The notes under the pieces are model-generated. The model was not told where the DNA came from, ran no database searches, and saw only the letters and a program-made list of their open reading frames with translations. This document shows positions 10,250 through 22,939 of a DNA stretch of 64,000 bases, piece after piece. The first letter of the stretch is position 1. The number at the start of each line of letters is the position of its first letter. The translations under genes were made by a program, and so were the position numbers. The stretch is from Channallabes apus (taxonomy: Eukaryota; Chordata; Actinopteri; Siluriformes; Clariidae): NCBI GenBank assembly GCA_030522415.1, contig CM060107.1, positions 47,451,807-47,515,806 on the forward strand. The letters are read 5' to 3'.

Positions 10250-10914
10250 TTTAAAAAATTTATGAATTCAAAATTGGAAAGTTTTTGAAAAATATATATA
10301 TACAGTAGTGTGTGCATGCACCAAGGAATTGGAAATTGTAAAAGTGGATCATGTAGACTTACTTTAGTGACTTAAATCTGACCACACTTGAACTTAAATT
10401 CAATCTAGAACCGTTACTCTGGAGGAACCCTGGAGAATGTAAGATATTGACTGTACAACTGTTTTTTTTTTTATCAAATTTGGTTGCTAGCTAGAAATCC
10501 TTTAGGAATGCAGAACACATCATCGCAACATCGCCATGAGCGCTTATGCACTTCATGAATTGACTTGACCTTGACTTGCTGAATCGAGGCTTTGAGTTGT
10601 ACTTGAGGGCACCTGACTTGATTGAAACACTTCTGAAACATGGCCTTACATAGATTAGGTTATAATCATCGTGTTGCAAAGATTTGAAGGAAGAAATAGG
10701 TTTTATGAGCAAAAGTTTGTGCACCCTTAACGATCACAGCCATGCTGTGTGTACTTTTTGCATTTCGGAAATTGCATAACTGATTTATTTCACTTGTGTT
10801 TGCTGTGAGGAGTAGTTAGTTTTGCCCAGATGATTGTTTTTGGGTTTATTTTTTTTAAATGAAGTAATATGTTGGTGTTCGTCTTAGGTTGTATTTGCCT
10901 AAAGCTAAGACCAT
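10250..10914. other. AT-rich intergenic, nothing recognised
   Basis: No gene seen; one TACAGTA at 10301. Confidence 0.5.
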
Positions 10915-11080
10915 GGCAGCACGGTGGTATAGTGGTTAGCACTGTGGCCTTGCACTTCCAGGGTCCGGGTTTGATTCCCGCCTTGACCGTGCTAACTGGA
11001 GGTCCTACCACAATTGCAAAAATGGTGACTATTGGCCTACATGGTCCCTAGTTGGGCAACAAAGGTTCCTAGATGGATTA
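10915..11080 (+). mobile_element. SINE family A, alternative tail, internally deleted (copy A4)
   Basis: A clean tRNA-like head (A-box TGGTATAGTGGTTAGC, B-box-like GGTTTGATTCC) passes directly into a second type of 3' tail: GGAGGTCCTACCACAATTG to TTCCTAGATGGATTA. The same tail is found at 17762 (reverse), 25785 and 48062. TA at 11070-11071 is the unscarred control for the heptamer at 26059. Confidence 0.75.
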
Positions 11081-11339
11081 CTAAGACAAGCTACAATCAG
11101 GTGTTTTTTTTTTATGTTTATTGTGCGAGAATAACATTTAGACATAACTGTATGTATAATATATACATTTTTCTGAAATGACTGAATAATGTCCAAAATG
11201 TTTAACCTCGAGCAATGTGCTTATTTAGAGTGATTCAGTGTGCACAGTACACACTGGGGTCATTTCCAACACAATGTAAGATGTAGACCGAGATGTATTC
11301 GCTCTGTTAGAACAGACTAAAAATAAACACACAGTCATA

Positions 11340-12560
11340 AGAGCTTACATAGTCATTTTAGTCCAAATTCATAAAACACGAGAAGAAGCCTCGTATGCGC
11401 GAAACAGAAATTAATATCCTGCCTCTATGATGCAGATATGCCTCAGACACATGCGTTTGAATTTTCCACACTCCCACATGATGCGACTGTTACCATGGCT
11501 GCGTCCGTTAAAGGAAAAAAATAAAAAAAATTAAGTGCCAGCTTGATGGCTGACTCTCCTTTCTATTTGAGTTAGTGAGGAACTTCTAACCGTGCATCTC
11601 ACATGTGACCTGATATTAAGTGAGTTTTTCATCTGCCTCTGCTGTTTTAAACCATGCAAATTATTGTTAATGCCAGGACGCGGGCAGCATAATAAGTCGT
11701 GAAGCATCATGGTCGAGGCGATATTTTGTAAGAAGGTGTGAAAAGATATCACATTCCCGAAACTATTAAGGTAAATAATACTGTATGCTACGAGAGGTTT
11801 AAGGTGCAAAAGTCAATTGTATTTTTTTTTAAACTAAAATTAGAAAATATGTAGAAAGAAATGATTTAAGCCTTGACCTCAGGAGGTAAGTGTGACATGG
11901 CTGAGAAAGGCCAGTTTCGGCACGGTCTGGAATGCACATTTGTATTTACAAGGCATTACTTTGACCTTATTTGTCCTTTGACCTTCGACAGCACTGTTGT
12001 TTAATATACTGTATAATAAACCTATCATGCAATGATGAATGAACACAGGTGCAGGTTGACCAAACTTTACTAGAGATTCACCCAAAGGTAGAAGCACTTC
12101 CTGGTCAGACATACCAGATGGACATGTCAATCATGTCATCCGATGATACCTTGTCATCTCTGCAGATCAGCTGTCAGTCGTTCCGCGTCAATCCCCTGGC
12201 GAAATGTCACCTTGAGCGTTGGCTCATTTCGTCTCCACCTGGATGCCAAGTTGTGGAAACACAACATGTTTTCTGCAGCACTTCGGTTCCACACTGTTTC
12301 ACGATGAGTAAGCGTTCGCCCACTTCTTTCCCTTCAAGGGAGTGGTTTAATGTATGCCGGAATTTTTCCAGGAAGTGATTGTGGGAGGTAAGGTTCAAGA
12401 CCTCCATAGCCCACCTGAGAGCCCTCGTGAGGAATTCAATGCATTTTTGTGCTCTTGGTCTGCGTACTGACCCTCTGTTGGCTTGCGATGATTAGTGAGA
12501 ACTAATGCATGTAGAAAAACGTCTCTGGAAAAACGTCAATGCATGAGCAATGAGTGAGCC
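11340..12560. other. Single-copy-like region, no recognised gene
   Basis: Complex sequence with several 65-110-codon frames on both strands (for example 12049-12378 +), none with a domain I recognise. No second copy in the window. Could include conserved noncoding DNA or a decayed element. Confidence 0.25.
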
Positions 12561-12561
12561 A

Positions 12562-12587
12562 GGGGGCAAGGGGGGTGGGGGGTGGGG
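12562..12587 (+). other. G-quadruplex-forming motif
   Basis: Four G-runs of 5, 6, 6 and 4 with loops CAA, T and T. This meets the strict G4 pattern with very short loops, in an otherwise AT-rich region. Confidence 0.7.
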
Positions 12588-12599
12588 TGAGCTGCTGGT

Positions 12600-13560
12600 A
12601 CAGGTGATGGTGTTGCAGAAGCTTGAAGCTGAGACATAGTGAGACTGTAGTCAGCTGCACGATTTGTTCAAGCTCCTGTACACCGACTTTGGTTCTCTAT
12701 GGCTGTTCTCAATTTGCTGACTTCTTCTTCTGCTACTTCGTCCATGAAGATGGTGAAGTAATCTGTCATGCAATGACAATCTTTTGTTGCAAAGGCTTGT
12801 ATTATTATTAGATCATCCACCATACAGTCAAAGGTATAGTCTGTCCGCCAAAAGAAAGTCTTCAAGGTCTTCCTAATGTGAATATCTCTGTGGGTTTATT
12901 TTTTCTTTAGACGTTATCGGAAACTGCGTTTCTTAATGCAAGTTTAACTATAACCCTTAATCAGTATTCATCCAAGCATCTTTTAATTCATCCCTCTTCA
13001 AAAAACTGAAAGAGAGCAAGCTTAAAGGCTGTGAAAAGTTTGATAACTAATGAGCTGTCATTTTGGCACCGTGTCCCTTCAAACATTTCTAATTCCTCAG
13101 GGAAGGCTGTCTTTTTAAAAACTTAGAGGTGTTAATTCAAAGTGTAGTGCAACCTTTGGGGCGAGATTATGATGTGAGTCATGGCCGTGCTTTATGCACA
13201 TCATTCTGCTGCCTGGCATTTTGACTGAGCGTTTCTCAGCAGAGAGCAGTATGCTGTGGAAACGGGGCGGATCAATGATCTTCGAAATCATTTCTCAGCG
13301 TCACGAACAGCTCCCCAGCTCACTAGCTCGCCGATGCAGCTCCAGGGTCCTCTATTCTGTTTTATTCTCTGACAAGATGTGAGTTTCAGTCAGCATCGGT
13401 ACCAACATCCGTTCGACCGTACTTACGGCAGCAAAGAAATGGCCTAATTATGCGTTAATGAGGTTTTTATGCATGCAAATGAAGCCGGTGTGAGTTCATG
13501 ACATTGTCTCAGAGTCTTGTCTCTTTTACTCCGTTTTCACTTCTTCTTTGTCAGCACTGA
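12600..13560. other. Single-copy-like region, candidate regulatory DNA
   Basis: 13130-13530 is complex and contains ATGCAAAT (octamer) and TTTATGCATGCAAATGAAG. No coding recognised. A conserved noncoding element is plausible but untested. Confidence 0.25.
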
Positions 13561-13822
13561 ATGGGTTAGCTATCAAAAATCACACCACGTTTCCCATTCT
13601 ATGGCTGAAATGTTCACTTAATTAAAATTTACTATTGAGCTCTTCTGATATCAGTTAAGGGTCAGTGGAATCTGGTCTTAAGGATTTTCCCCACAAATCC
13701 ATAGGTTTTTTTCCCCGTACAAAATCTGGATACTAACACTCTCTATGCTTCTATAGAACCATTTTCTGTAGAATTTGGTTATTACATTTCTATAGGATTT
13801 TCCACTATGAGAGTAAAAAGTA

Positions 13823-14924
13823 CACTCAAAAAAATTAACATGGCTATCTGTTACATGTACTAAAATGTAATATGTGTTTTGTACATAATAATTTCATGTT
13901 TCCAAGCTAAACATGACTAAGTTATGTTGTATTTGCATGAAATTCAACAACTTAACATTTACTAGATTCAATCATGTTGAGATAAACCAACGAGATCTTG
14001 TCAATATGAAAACCGGAAATAGCAAAACCGGAAATATCGCGAGAAGACATCGCGAGAAGAGAACACAGAGAAGACAAACGTTGGCGGGCTTGTGGAAAAG
14101 GTAAGCAGGAATTAATTCCCCTCTTTCTAAATAGAAACGAAATACTGAACATAAATGTCACCTGTTGTTTAGCCATGTTTAGTCACGTTATTTTGGTTTA
14201 AGTTATTTCTAGTATTTTTAATCACACTTAAAATACCGACGGTTATATGCGCGTGCTTGCGGTTCGGTTCTGGTTTCGGTCTGTTCTCATGAGCTGTGAA
14301 GCGAGAGGAACAAAGTATAAATATTGTTCATTTGCTAAATTAAGTATCATGAATTTTAACTGAATATCTACCTCTGTATTTTTTCACAGGAGTTTGTGAC
14401 TGAAAGTGTCGTGTCTGCATCTGACTTCAGGAGTTTCCTGACCAACGTATCTAACGGTCATATTTAAAAGTCATAACGTACAGTTATAAAGTACAAATGT
14501 TTTTTTTTAAATTAATACTTATTTGTGGTGTTTTATGTTTTGTACATCTTTTCAAATTGAGACCTCATTTGTAAGTTGGTCCTGGTGTAAAATAAAAATA
14601 TCCGTTTTATCCCGTTTGTCTGTTTCCTTCCTTCACAGAATTCTGTTGACCAGGGCTTGAAATTAAAATTTACTTGAGTTGGATCAACTTAATTTACAAC
14701 TGAAAAATTTGTTGTACCAACCCTATTCATTTATGTTAACAGTATTAAATTATGTTGGATGCAGCTGTAGTAAATAAGTTAAATGAACCTAATAAAATTA
14801 CGGAACCTAAAAACATAAAGTTGGGCCAACAAAATTGCTTAATGCTGAACGAAAGCCATTTAATCAGGTGGAAATTCTTTCCATAATTTAATTATGTTCA
14901 TTCAACGAGTTATTTTTTTGAGTG
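13823..14924 (+). mobile_element. DNA-transposon-like unit carrying a promoter and exon-like parts
   Basis: Inverted termini CACTCAAAAAAATTAAC (left) and GAGTTATTTTTTTGAGTG (right) enclose 1.1 kb. A target duplication is not evident. Inside are two ETS-type sites ACCGGAAAT (14012, 14027), two TCGCGAGA motifs (14037, 14050), a GTAAGC donor at 14101, a TTTTTTCACAG acceptor ending at 14389, and AATAAA at 14591. Spliced exons would read into a stop quickly, so the transcript would be noncoding. I do not recognise the family. Confidence 0.5.
14012..14057 (+). promoter_or_regulatory. Clustered ETS and TCGCGAGA promoter motifs
   Basis: Two ACCGGAAAT sites and two TCGCGAGA sites within 46 bp. Both motif types mark TATA-less housekeeping promoters in vertebrates (ETS factors; BANP at TCTCGCGAGA). 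Here they sit inside an inverted-repeat element. Confidence 0.45.
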
Positions 14925-15182
14925 CATCTTTATTTTTCTATATAATGTCCAATATCATTGGTTATCCAATGATTTTAAAGGATCAGCAGTTATACTCTCT
15001 GAATGTTCACTAGGAACTATGATGGCACCATTCAAATGTTCAAATCAAACAGTCTCATCACCGTCCCGTGCTTGAAGTCTTCTGTAAAGGTCAATCGATT
15101 GTACTGTACACCTTCATCTTTTATCACAAGTCCAGTTTGACTTGAATACCCCTTGAAGAAATTCTATAGAATGTTTTATGTT

Positions 15183-15717
15183 TTTCTTCTTCCGGCTGTT
15201 CCCTTTCAGGGGTCGCCACAGCGAATCATCTGCCTCCATCTAACCCTATCCTCTGCATCCTCTTCTCTCACACCAACTACCTTCATGTCCTCTCTCACTG
15301 CATCCATAAATCTCTTCCTCTAGACCTCCTGCCTGGCAGTTCCAACCTCAGCATCCTTCTACTGATATATTCACACTCTCTCCTCTGAACATGTCCAAAC
15401 CACCTCAATCTGGCCTCTCTGACTTTATCTCCAAAACATCTAACATGGGTTGTCCCTCTGATGAACTCATTCTTGATCCTATCCATCCTTGTCACTCCCA
15501 AAGAGAACCTCAACATCTTCATCTCTGCTACCTCCAACTCTGCCTCCTGTCTTTTCTTCAGTGCCACTGTCTCTAAGCCGTAGAGCATCGCTGGTCTCAC
15601 CACTGTCCTGTACACCTTTCCTTTCATTCTCGCTGATGCTCTTTTATCGTACAACACACCTGACACTTTTCTCCACCCATTCCAATCTGCCTGTACTCGT
15701 CGCTTCACCTCCTTTGA
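15183..15717 (-). mobile_element. 5'-truncated RTE-type LINE with perfect target duplication
   Basis: The 17-bp ATAGAATGTTTTATGTT occurs at 15166-15182 and again at 15718-15734, flanking exactly this segment. The minus strand encodes the C-terminal part of an RTE-like reverse transcriptase. The 3' end reads towards GGGTCGCCACAG. Only the last part of the element was copied, typical of target-primed reverse transcription. Confidence 0.92.
15295..15708 (-). pseudogene. RTE LINE reverse transcriptase C-terminus
   Basis: A 137-codon open frame with motifs VVRPAMLYGLET, EMKMLRFSLGVTRMDRI and VREARLRWFGHVQRR, known from RTE/BovB-like polyproteins downstream of the polymerase core. It lacks the endonuclease and catalytic palm because of 5' truncation, so it is non-autonomous. 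Confidence 0.85.
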
Positions 15718-15734
15718 ATAGAATGTTTTATGTT

Positions 15735-16975
15735 ATTATTTGTATTTATTTGCAGGAGCACCAGAAGATCTCCAATCTTGTCAGCTGAGAACAGCAATCT
15801 AACGCAGCTGGACAGTTAATCATTAGGAAGAAAGAAAAAAAAGACTAGTCAACTTTTTTTTTTTTTTTTGCAGTTTTGTTGAATTTTTCACACTATTTCC
15901 TCAGATTCCTGTTCTTGGTTTACAGATTTGGGTCTCAATGATGTTTTACAGTACGCCTACTGTACCTTAAGGTTTGATGTATTGTGCATTACGACATGCG
16001 TTTCTGCACACCATGGTTGGTAAGAGTAGTTATTTGAATTACTGTGGCTTCTGCCTTCTCATACAGTATAAGCTGACACTTTTCCCACCACAACAGCCAC
16101 CCACATGATGTTTTTTATTTTTTGCCAACAACCATGAGACCATGAGAAAAAGAAATAAAAAATGTAAACAAATACAATCGAAACCTGTAAACTCAACAGG
16201 ACTGTGGTATAAATATTAATATGTTATTGTTTAATAGAATATCATCAATTTTCATAAAATAATGCCAGCTGTGCCCTCATCTTTGTTGTTTCCATTCCAC
16301 TCTAGTTCTGCATCAAGCACTGTCTATTTTTGTACCCTTTACTGTACTGGAACAATAGGTTGCTAATGAAGAGGGAGAAAGAGACACAGCATGGTTCCTC
16401 ACCACAAAGAGACCCGCTGCATGGTTTTGCCTGAACAGAATCATTCACTCTACATGCACAGGCTTCCTGCACCAAAGCACAAATTTGTAACCATAACGAG
16501 ACATTAATGCAGAGTTACAAAGCCAGTGTCATCCAGCGCTAATGCAAGAGTATCAATGGAGACTGGTTGTTTATTGGGAGACAATCTACAGTACAGTATG
16601 ACAAACTTTTTAAATTTTTTAAACATCTTTGCCTTTCATTTTCAGTCCAGTCCCTGTTTCTGAGGAATGTTTTTGTTTGTTAAGCCACAAAATGACCTAA
16701 GAATCATTCAAGCATAAAAAGGCATCATCTTAAGGCATGATCCAGTGAGAAACAGGTACAGATGATGACAGATGAGCATGGCAGGGTTTACAGTAGTATA
16801 CTGGTGGTGCTGAATGCTGAGTGGTTGGAACAGACGAAATGAGGTTGCTGCTGAGGTTGTTACATAAAGAATGGGTTTTTAAATTGTATCTTGAAGCACT
16901 TTGCAGCCTGTCGCAGTAGAAATATGAAATATTTTTATTTAATCAACATTATTTAATATATTTAGATGTAATATC
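15735..16975. other. Intergenic, rich in excision-scar heptamers
   Basis: No gene recognised. Seven TACAGTA/TACTGTA copies (15947, 15958, 16062, 16340, 16587, 16592, 16789), including a direct double scar at 16587-16598. Confidence 0.5.
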
Positions 16976-17288
16976 ACAGTGGTGTAGTGGTTAGCACTGT
17001 CGCCTTACACCTCCAGGGTCCCGGTTCAATTTCCGATTTCCATTTCTGTGTTGTATGTTCTCCCAGTGCTTGGTGAATATCCTCAGGGTACTCTGGTTTC
17101 CTCCTACAGTCCAAAAACCTGCAGCTTGGGCTAATTGGTGTTCCCAAATTGCAAATAGTGTGTGTCCCCCATGTGATGGATTGACACCCTGTTCAGGGTG
17201 TACCCTGCCTCATGCCCTAAGTCTCCTGGGATAGGCTCCAGGCCCCCCGCAACCCTGCATACAGGATAGAGCGGTATAGATGGTGAGT
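16976..17288 (+). mobile_element. SINE family A (copy A5)
   Basis: Head GTGGTGTAGTGGTTAGCACTG and full 3' half to GCGGTATAGATGGTGAGTGAG, with many substitutions. Target duplication not clear. Confidence 0.85.
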
Positions 17289-17761
17289 GAGAGAATTTAA
17301 CATAAAAGAGTCTTGCTTAAGACTTGCACAGTACTATATTTAAAGAAAGCTGCAAATGTGGCCTTTTGGAGAATAAGTGATTATTAAATGTTCAGGTTAG
17401 CCACGTAAAGATCAGAACTTTTTGCCATCCCATATAGCTGCCAGCTACTACAGTATATTATGAGCCAGATTCTTACTGAAATGGGAAAAATAGGGACCCG
17501 ATTGACAAACCAGCTGACCTTCATAATCCACCCTGCAGATCTACCTTTTGAAATGAGAAGAAGCATGGACAACATTCACTGAAGGATGAAATCCAAGCAG
17601 TAACAGGTCTTAGGTCTTTTTGTTTGAGTTGTGCTTGTTTTGTTCCATGTCTGAACCCCCTCCCCCGCCCCGCCTTTTTTTTTATTTTTATAGATTTATC
17701 ACATGAACTAAATGTATGTTATCAAATTGTGGCAAGACCTCATGAAAAGCGAACTGTGTTT

Positions 17762-18068
17762 GGAGTAATCCATCTAGGAACCTCTGTAGTCCAACCCGGG
17801 ACCGTGGAGGCCAATGGTGGCCATTGTATTTATTCCCATTTTGTACAACTGTGGTAGAACCTCCAGTCAATATTCATATGCTATGGCCAATTTGGGAACG
17901 CCAATTATCCTAATATGCATGTCTTTGGATTGTGGGAGGGAACTGGAGTGCTCGGAGAAAACCCACCAAGCATGGGGAGAACCTGCAAACTCTAGGCACA
18001 CAAACCTGATGCAGGAATCAAACCCAGGATTTGGAGGTGCAAGGCGACAGTGCTAACCACTAAGACTG
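17762..18068 (-). mobile_element. SINE family A, alternative tail (copy A6)
   Basis: Minus orientation. The tRNA head is at the right end (GTGCTAACCACTAAG in reverse) and the alternative 3' tail at the left (TAATCCATCTAGGAACC in reverse). Confidence 0.8.
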
Positions 18069-18370
18069 TTTGTCCCCCATGCCGTTTTGGTGTAATAGAC
18101 AAACCATAGTCAGTTACAGTATACTATGCCATGACTCAATTGCTGCTAAAGCTACTGCTAGATTTGTTCCATGATTGCCCTGGTTTAATGTGAAAAACCC
18201 AATTTGGCTCATCTAAGACCAGTTTGGAGCAACCAATCCACCTACAGTATGAGCAAGTGCTCAAAAAAAACTAAATGGTTGCATGCCTGAGGAAAAAAAC
18301 ATGTCCAGAATAGAGGTGGACAGTTCAGGGCCAGCAGTAGCTACCTGATGGATGTAGTACAATATATAAA
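18069..18370. other. Intergenic, nothing recognised
   Basis: No gene or repeat seen; TACAGTA at 18115 and 18243. Confidence 0.5.
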
Positions 18371-18478
18371 ATCACTAGAGAGCCTTAAAGGCTAAGCTAT
18401 CCCTAAAAACATCACTGCAGATCCCTAAGGCTAAGCTTTTCCTAAAAATCACTGCAGAGCTTTAAAGGTTAAGCTGTC
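18371..18478. repeat. Short degenerate tandem repeat (about 3 units)
   Basis: Three imperfect units of about 35-45 bp containing AAAGGCTAAGCT-like and ATCACTGCAGA motifs. Confidence 0.65.
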
Positions 18479-19078
18479 CGTTCTGAAGGGAGCTTTAAAG
18501 TGTTAAGTTCCTCAGCTGTTTGCATTATCATGCAAGAGAGATACATTTGATCGTTTGAACATACCGGCATATCGATGAAATATCGCTTTATTTTACCTTG
18601 AATCTGAGAAATGAGAGTTTTGTTATGTCCTGTTTTCCAGTTTGAATAATTTTTTGTCAGGGTGTTGAATGGATTCTCAACTTCCTCCTGACACATACTG
18701 TAGCATTACACATACACAGTAATGGATTCCTTTGAAAATGTTCAGCTTAATAGATTTTGAATATTTGTATTGACACAAAGCCCCTTTGGCCAACTGAGTT
18801 TTCAAATGCAGCCAGATTTCTTTTTTTTTTATTCATGTAAGGCATCAGTTGTTGAAGTTCTAAAGTTTTGCTTATGAATGTATGAAATGATCATAATAAT
18901 TTGCATATATTCTTGATGCATGATTGGAAATTGGTGTGAGCAAAGTCATCAGAGCTCATTTATTTTCCTAAATGGTTATGGAGATAGCCTGGGAAAATGT
19001 TCTTTACATGTAAATAGAAATATTTTAAGCCTTTAATGCTAATAATTATGGCTAAAAGCAGGTGAAAATCAAAGCTTC
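18479..19078. other. AT-rich intergenic, nothing recognised
   Basis: No gene or structured element identified; TACTGTA at 18696. Confidence 0.5.
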
Positions 19079-20196
19079 AGAATCTCAAAATTGAATATTT
19101 CATTTAATTTCATCATCAGTAATTTAATATTCATCCATAACAAATACAGTGTATCTCTCAGTCTTTATACACATTGGAAAAACTGCTGGCCTGGCAGTTG
19201 TCCAGAAGACGATCATCGACACCATCTGCAAGGACAGCAAGCCACAAAAGGTCATCGCTGAATGGGCTGGCTCTTCCAGATTGCTATACTGAAGTAGACT
19301 TATTTAAAGTGAACTGTAAGTTAAAAGGCTGGTGGGATAAGGTGCATGAGCAACAGGGATGACTGCAGCCTTAAAAAGATTGTTAAACAAAGCTGATTCA
19401 AGAAATTGGGAGAGATTCATAAGGAGTGAAGTGAGGCTTGAATCAGTGCATCAAGAGCCACCATGCAATGACATCTTAATTTAAACCCATGAAATGGGCT
19501 AAAACTGTTGCATTCCTAGTATCCAGCCACTCATGAACCAGAGACAATATCAGTAACGTCTTGAAGGAGAAAAAAGAACTGGATGGTTTCTCAATGGTCC
19601 AAATTCCTCTTTTCAGATTAATGTAAATGTTCCATTTCATTTGGAAATCAAGGTCCCAGAGTCTGAAAGAAAAGTCGAGAGGTACAGAATCCAAGTTGCT
19701 TGAAGTCCAGTGTGAAATTTCCATAGTTGGTGATGATTTGCAGTGCCACGACATCTGCTGGTGTTTTATTAAGTCCAAAGTCGGCCATCTACCGGAGATT
19801 TTAGAGTACTTCATGCTTCTATCTCCTGACAAGAATGCCGATTTCCTATTCCAGCAGGAGGTTTTGGCACTGCCCATAGTGCCAGAACTACAACTAACTG
19901 GTTTGCTGACCATGATATTACTGTGCTTGATTGGCCAGCCATCTCACATGATCTGAACCCCATAGATAACATACGGGGTATTGTCAAGAGTAAAATGAGA
20001 ATTACTCAAACCAATGGTGCAGATGAGATAAAGGCTGCTAGCAAAGCAACCTTGTCTTCAATAATGAATCAGCAGTGCCTGAGGCTGAAAGCCACCATGC
20101 CATGCTGATGGAGTGCATAAATGAAAATACATGGACATTTCTGTATAATAAATCCTATTTTTTTAAATTGATCTTAGAAACTATTCCATTTTGAGA
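19079..20196 (+). mobile_element. Degenerate Tc1-like transposon
   Basis: Imperfect inverted ends near 19083 (ATCTCAAAATTGAATATTTC) and 20180-20200 (complement of ATCTCAAAATGGAATAG). The body encodes scattered transposase pieces: a start like that of the element at 48927, then WPAISHDLNPIDNI with the third catalytic region at about 19930-19960. Many frameshifts make it dead. It belongs to the same family as 48927-50169 but is much older. Confidence 0.7.
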
Positions 20197-21835
20197 TGAA
20201 ACAATGGATGCTTATTTTGAGCTAAATCAAGAAGATGGTAGTGCTTTGCTGTGGTTTAAAAGACTTCAGTTAAATAGCTTACAGTGCTCTTTGGCAAAGC
20301 ATTTAACACTGTCATTCCACGTAAAGAAGCCGGTCAGAGTATATCACTTACAAGACAAAACAAGAGGAAAATAAGCTTCTTGTCTCAGCTGGATGCCAGT
20401 GACAACACCTTGTAGGGTGTCGTGTCAGTAAATGTTACATATATTTATGAGTTTGCTTTGACACATTGTGTCTTGCACATTTTCTATTTCTTCTTGGCTT
20501 GAGTGTTGCATGTTAGAGTTTATCAAAAGGATGTGTGTCCAACTGTTTGTGCATGTGACTGAGTTCGTATGTGTGTGCAAGAAGGGTGGAGGGAGTCGGT
20601 GGGGGGGGGGTTGCGGTCAGTGAGAGAGAAAGAGAGAGATGGCTAGATAGATAGATGTACTCATTTCCTGTGTAATTGGCAGGAATAAATATCTCTCCCT
20701 AGGGGTGATTCATGAGTGACTCGGCAAGCTAGCTGTCTTTTTGGAGCGAGAGCTTGAGTTATCTATTTCTTCTGCCTTATTTACCCCACACTGCCATCAT
20801 TACGTTTGCCTCGAAGGACAAGGACGGAAAAACCACAGTATTCTAATGAACCAGTTATGTTAAGGGCCAAATCCTGAATACTCTAGCTCATACAAAAGGA
20901 CGCTACAATAGGTAGGAAATAATAGCAATTACACCGCGGGTAGTGCATTTAAGATCTGGTAGTGAGGGAAGTCTTTGTGGACGTGGTGTAAATCTGTGTT
21001 TCTCAAATTGTTTTCAGCTTGTCAAATCAGTTTGCTCATCATTACACATCACCTACAGTATAATTACTTGTGAACTGGTTGGACTTCGCTGTGGATTTAG
21101 TATCTATTAGAGTGTACTATCCAATAGTTTAATGTGAGGATCCGCTTTAGCCTGTTGTTGATGGAGAAAAGTGTTCATAAAAATGGTTAAACGGTGAAAG
21201 CTTGAAATAACCTGATCAGCTTTAATGTAATCAGTGATATCATTATTTTAATTTATAGCCCATGTAAAAAATATCCACCTGTCCACTCTCTGCCTTAAGA
21301 CAGCGCATTAAAATTAATTTACACTACTTCAGCACAGTTATTTCCACAAATATGAACTAATCCCAGTAAAAATATTCAGTTTCGTTTTTCTAATTAATAT
21401 CTATTGGTGCAGGTGTTTGTTTACATTGAGCAAGTAGCTTATTGGTAGCTTATGTTAAAATTGAGTATTTAATACTGCGCATAGCTATTCATAACATCGC
21501 TTTTACTCCACATTTTTTTTCACTTACTGTATGACAAAGGTTAAACTTCAGGCAGAAACTGAAGTAGAAGTACTGCACACGTTTCATAAAATTTTGAGCA
21601 GCCAGTTTTGAGTGATGCTGTGACAAAATCTGGCTGGACAGACATACAGACATACAGAAAATGTTCTGAGACAGTTTCGGGTCCTCCAGTGTACAAATTT
21701 TAAAAAATATCATTGGAAGAGCGGGTTCTGACCAATTTACAGACAAAACCTCTCTTTTATTTATACAGATTAGAGCACACTATGTAGTAGTTAAGCGCAG
21801 GGTCAGATTTAGCTGTGGATTTAGTAGCTATTAGG
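20197..21835. other. Intergenic, nothing recognised
   Basis: AT-rich, with a G-run near 20602 and a short GATA-like repeat near 20645. TACAGTA at 21054 and TACTGTA at 21525. No credible gene. Confidence 0.45.
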
Positions 21836-21837
21836 CC

Positions 21838-22936
21838 TTGTTCACACGGGCGTTAAATTTTTGGATAAGCGAACGAGCTCTGAACGTCCTAGACGTTTAT
21901 GTTGCGTTTTGTAGTGCCGCTCGATTGATTTCTACACTGGCGTTTGTCTCTGTCTAACGCCAGCCTGCAGCTCAAATTGTAGTCTGTGTGTTTAACCTGT
22001 AGGGGGCAGTGTGTCGGGAACTGGATATGAAAGCCCTTGTCATTTTATTTGAGGTGCCTCCTTTTAATATGGACCATTTTGCTATATTAGACATTAATCT
22101 TATTGTTTTAAAAATTCTAATTAAATTATTTTATTTATATATAATATTTAAAAAATATGGCGGCGCGGTGGTGTAGTGGTTAGCACTGTCGCCTTGCACC
22201 TCCAGGGTCCAGGGTTCGATTCCCCGGCCAGGCTCGATTACCGTCTCTGTGTGCATGGAGTTTGCATGTTCTCCCCGTGCTTGGTGGGTTTCCTCCGGGT
22301 ACTCCGGTTTCCTCCCACAGTCCAAAGACATGCAGGTTAGGCTAATTGACGTTCCTAAAATTGCCCATGGTGTGTGATTGGGTGTGTGAGTGTGTGTATG
22401 TGTGTGTGCCCTGCAATGGATTGGCACCCTGTCCAGGGTGTACCCCGCCTAGTGCCCGAAGTCTCCTGAGATAGGCTCCAGGTCTCCCGCGACCCTGAAC
22501 ACAGGATTAAGCGGTATAGAAAATGAATGAATGAATGAATGAATGAATTTAAAAAATATGTTTAAAAATAACACGGCGACATAGGGAGAGAAAAAAATCG
22601 CCGCCGCTACTGGGTTCACCCTCTGACTGCACAACGTCGGATTAAAGGAAGTTTTTTGTGGTTTATGAAGAAATGCGAACATTTCCGCGCAAGTTTTATT
22701 TTTTAAGTATTTTATTTTTGCCTTTTTTCCGCATTTCCCTCTGTATAGCATGTAGGATCATGGGATACATCCAGTCCTCCAAAGCGTAAAATGGACGCGG
22801 AGAAAACGAACTAGACGCGGTTTCCTTGCATTCGTTGGGATTTGAACGCCAAGAAAAAGCTGCATGCAACGTTTTTTCAACACCATATAAACGCGCAGCC
22901 GGACAAACGCACGTCACCAAAGCCCGTGTGAACACT
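21838..22936. mobile_element. Inverted-terminal-repeat element split by SINE
   Basis: Left TTGTTCACACGGGCG and right GCCCGTGTGAACACTG form inverted termini of about 12-14 bp. The interior is relatively GC-rich and contains a minus-strand frame near 22696-22941. SINE A7 lies inside. Superfamily not determined. Confidence 0.55.
22160..22546 (+). mobile_element. SINE family A, full length (copy A7)
   Basis: Complete head, body and ATGA-repeat tail with a perfect 14-bp target duplication ATTTAAAAAATATG at 22146-22159 and 22547-22560. Very close to A1, A12 and A13, so recently active. Confidence 0.93.
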
Positions 22937-22939
22937 GTC

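Noticed and set aside
12049..12378. 109-codon + frame as a gene
   Set aside because: No recognisable motif and an overlapping minus frame of similar quality.
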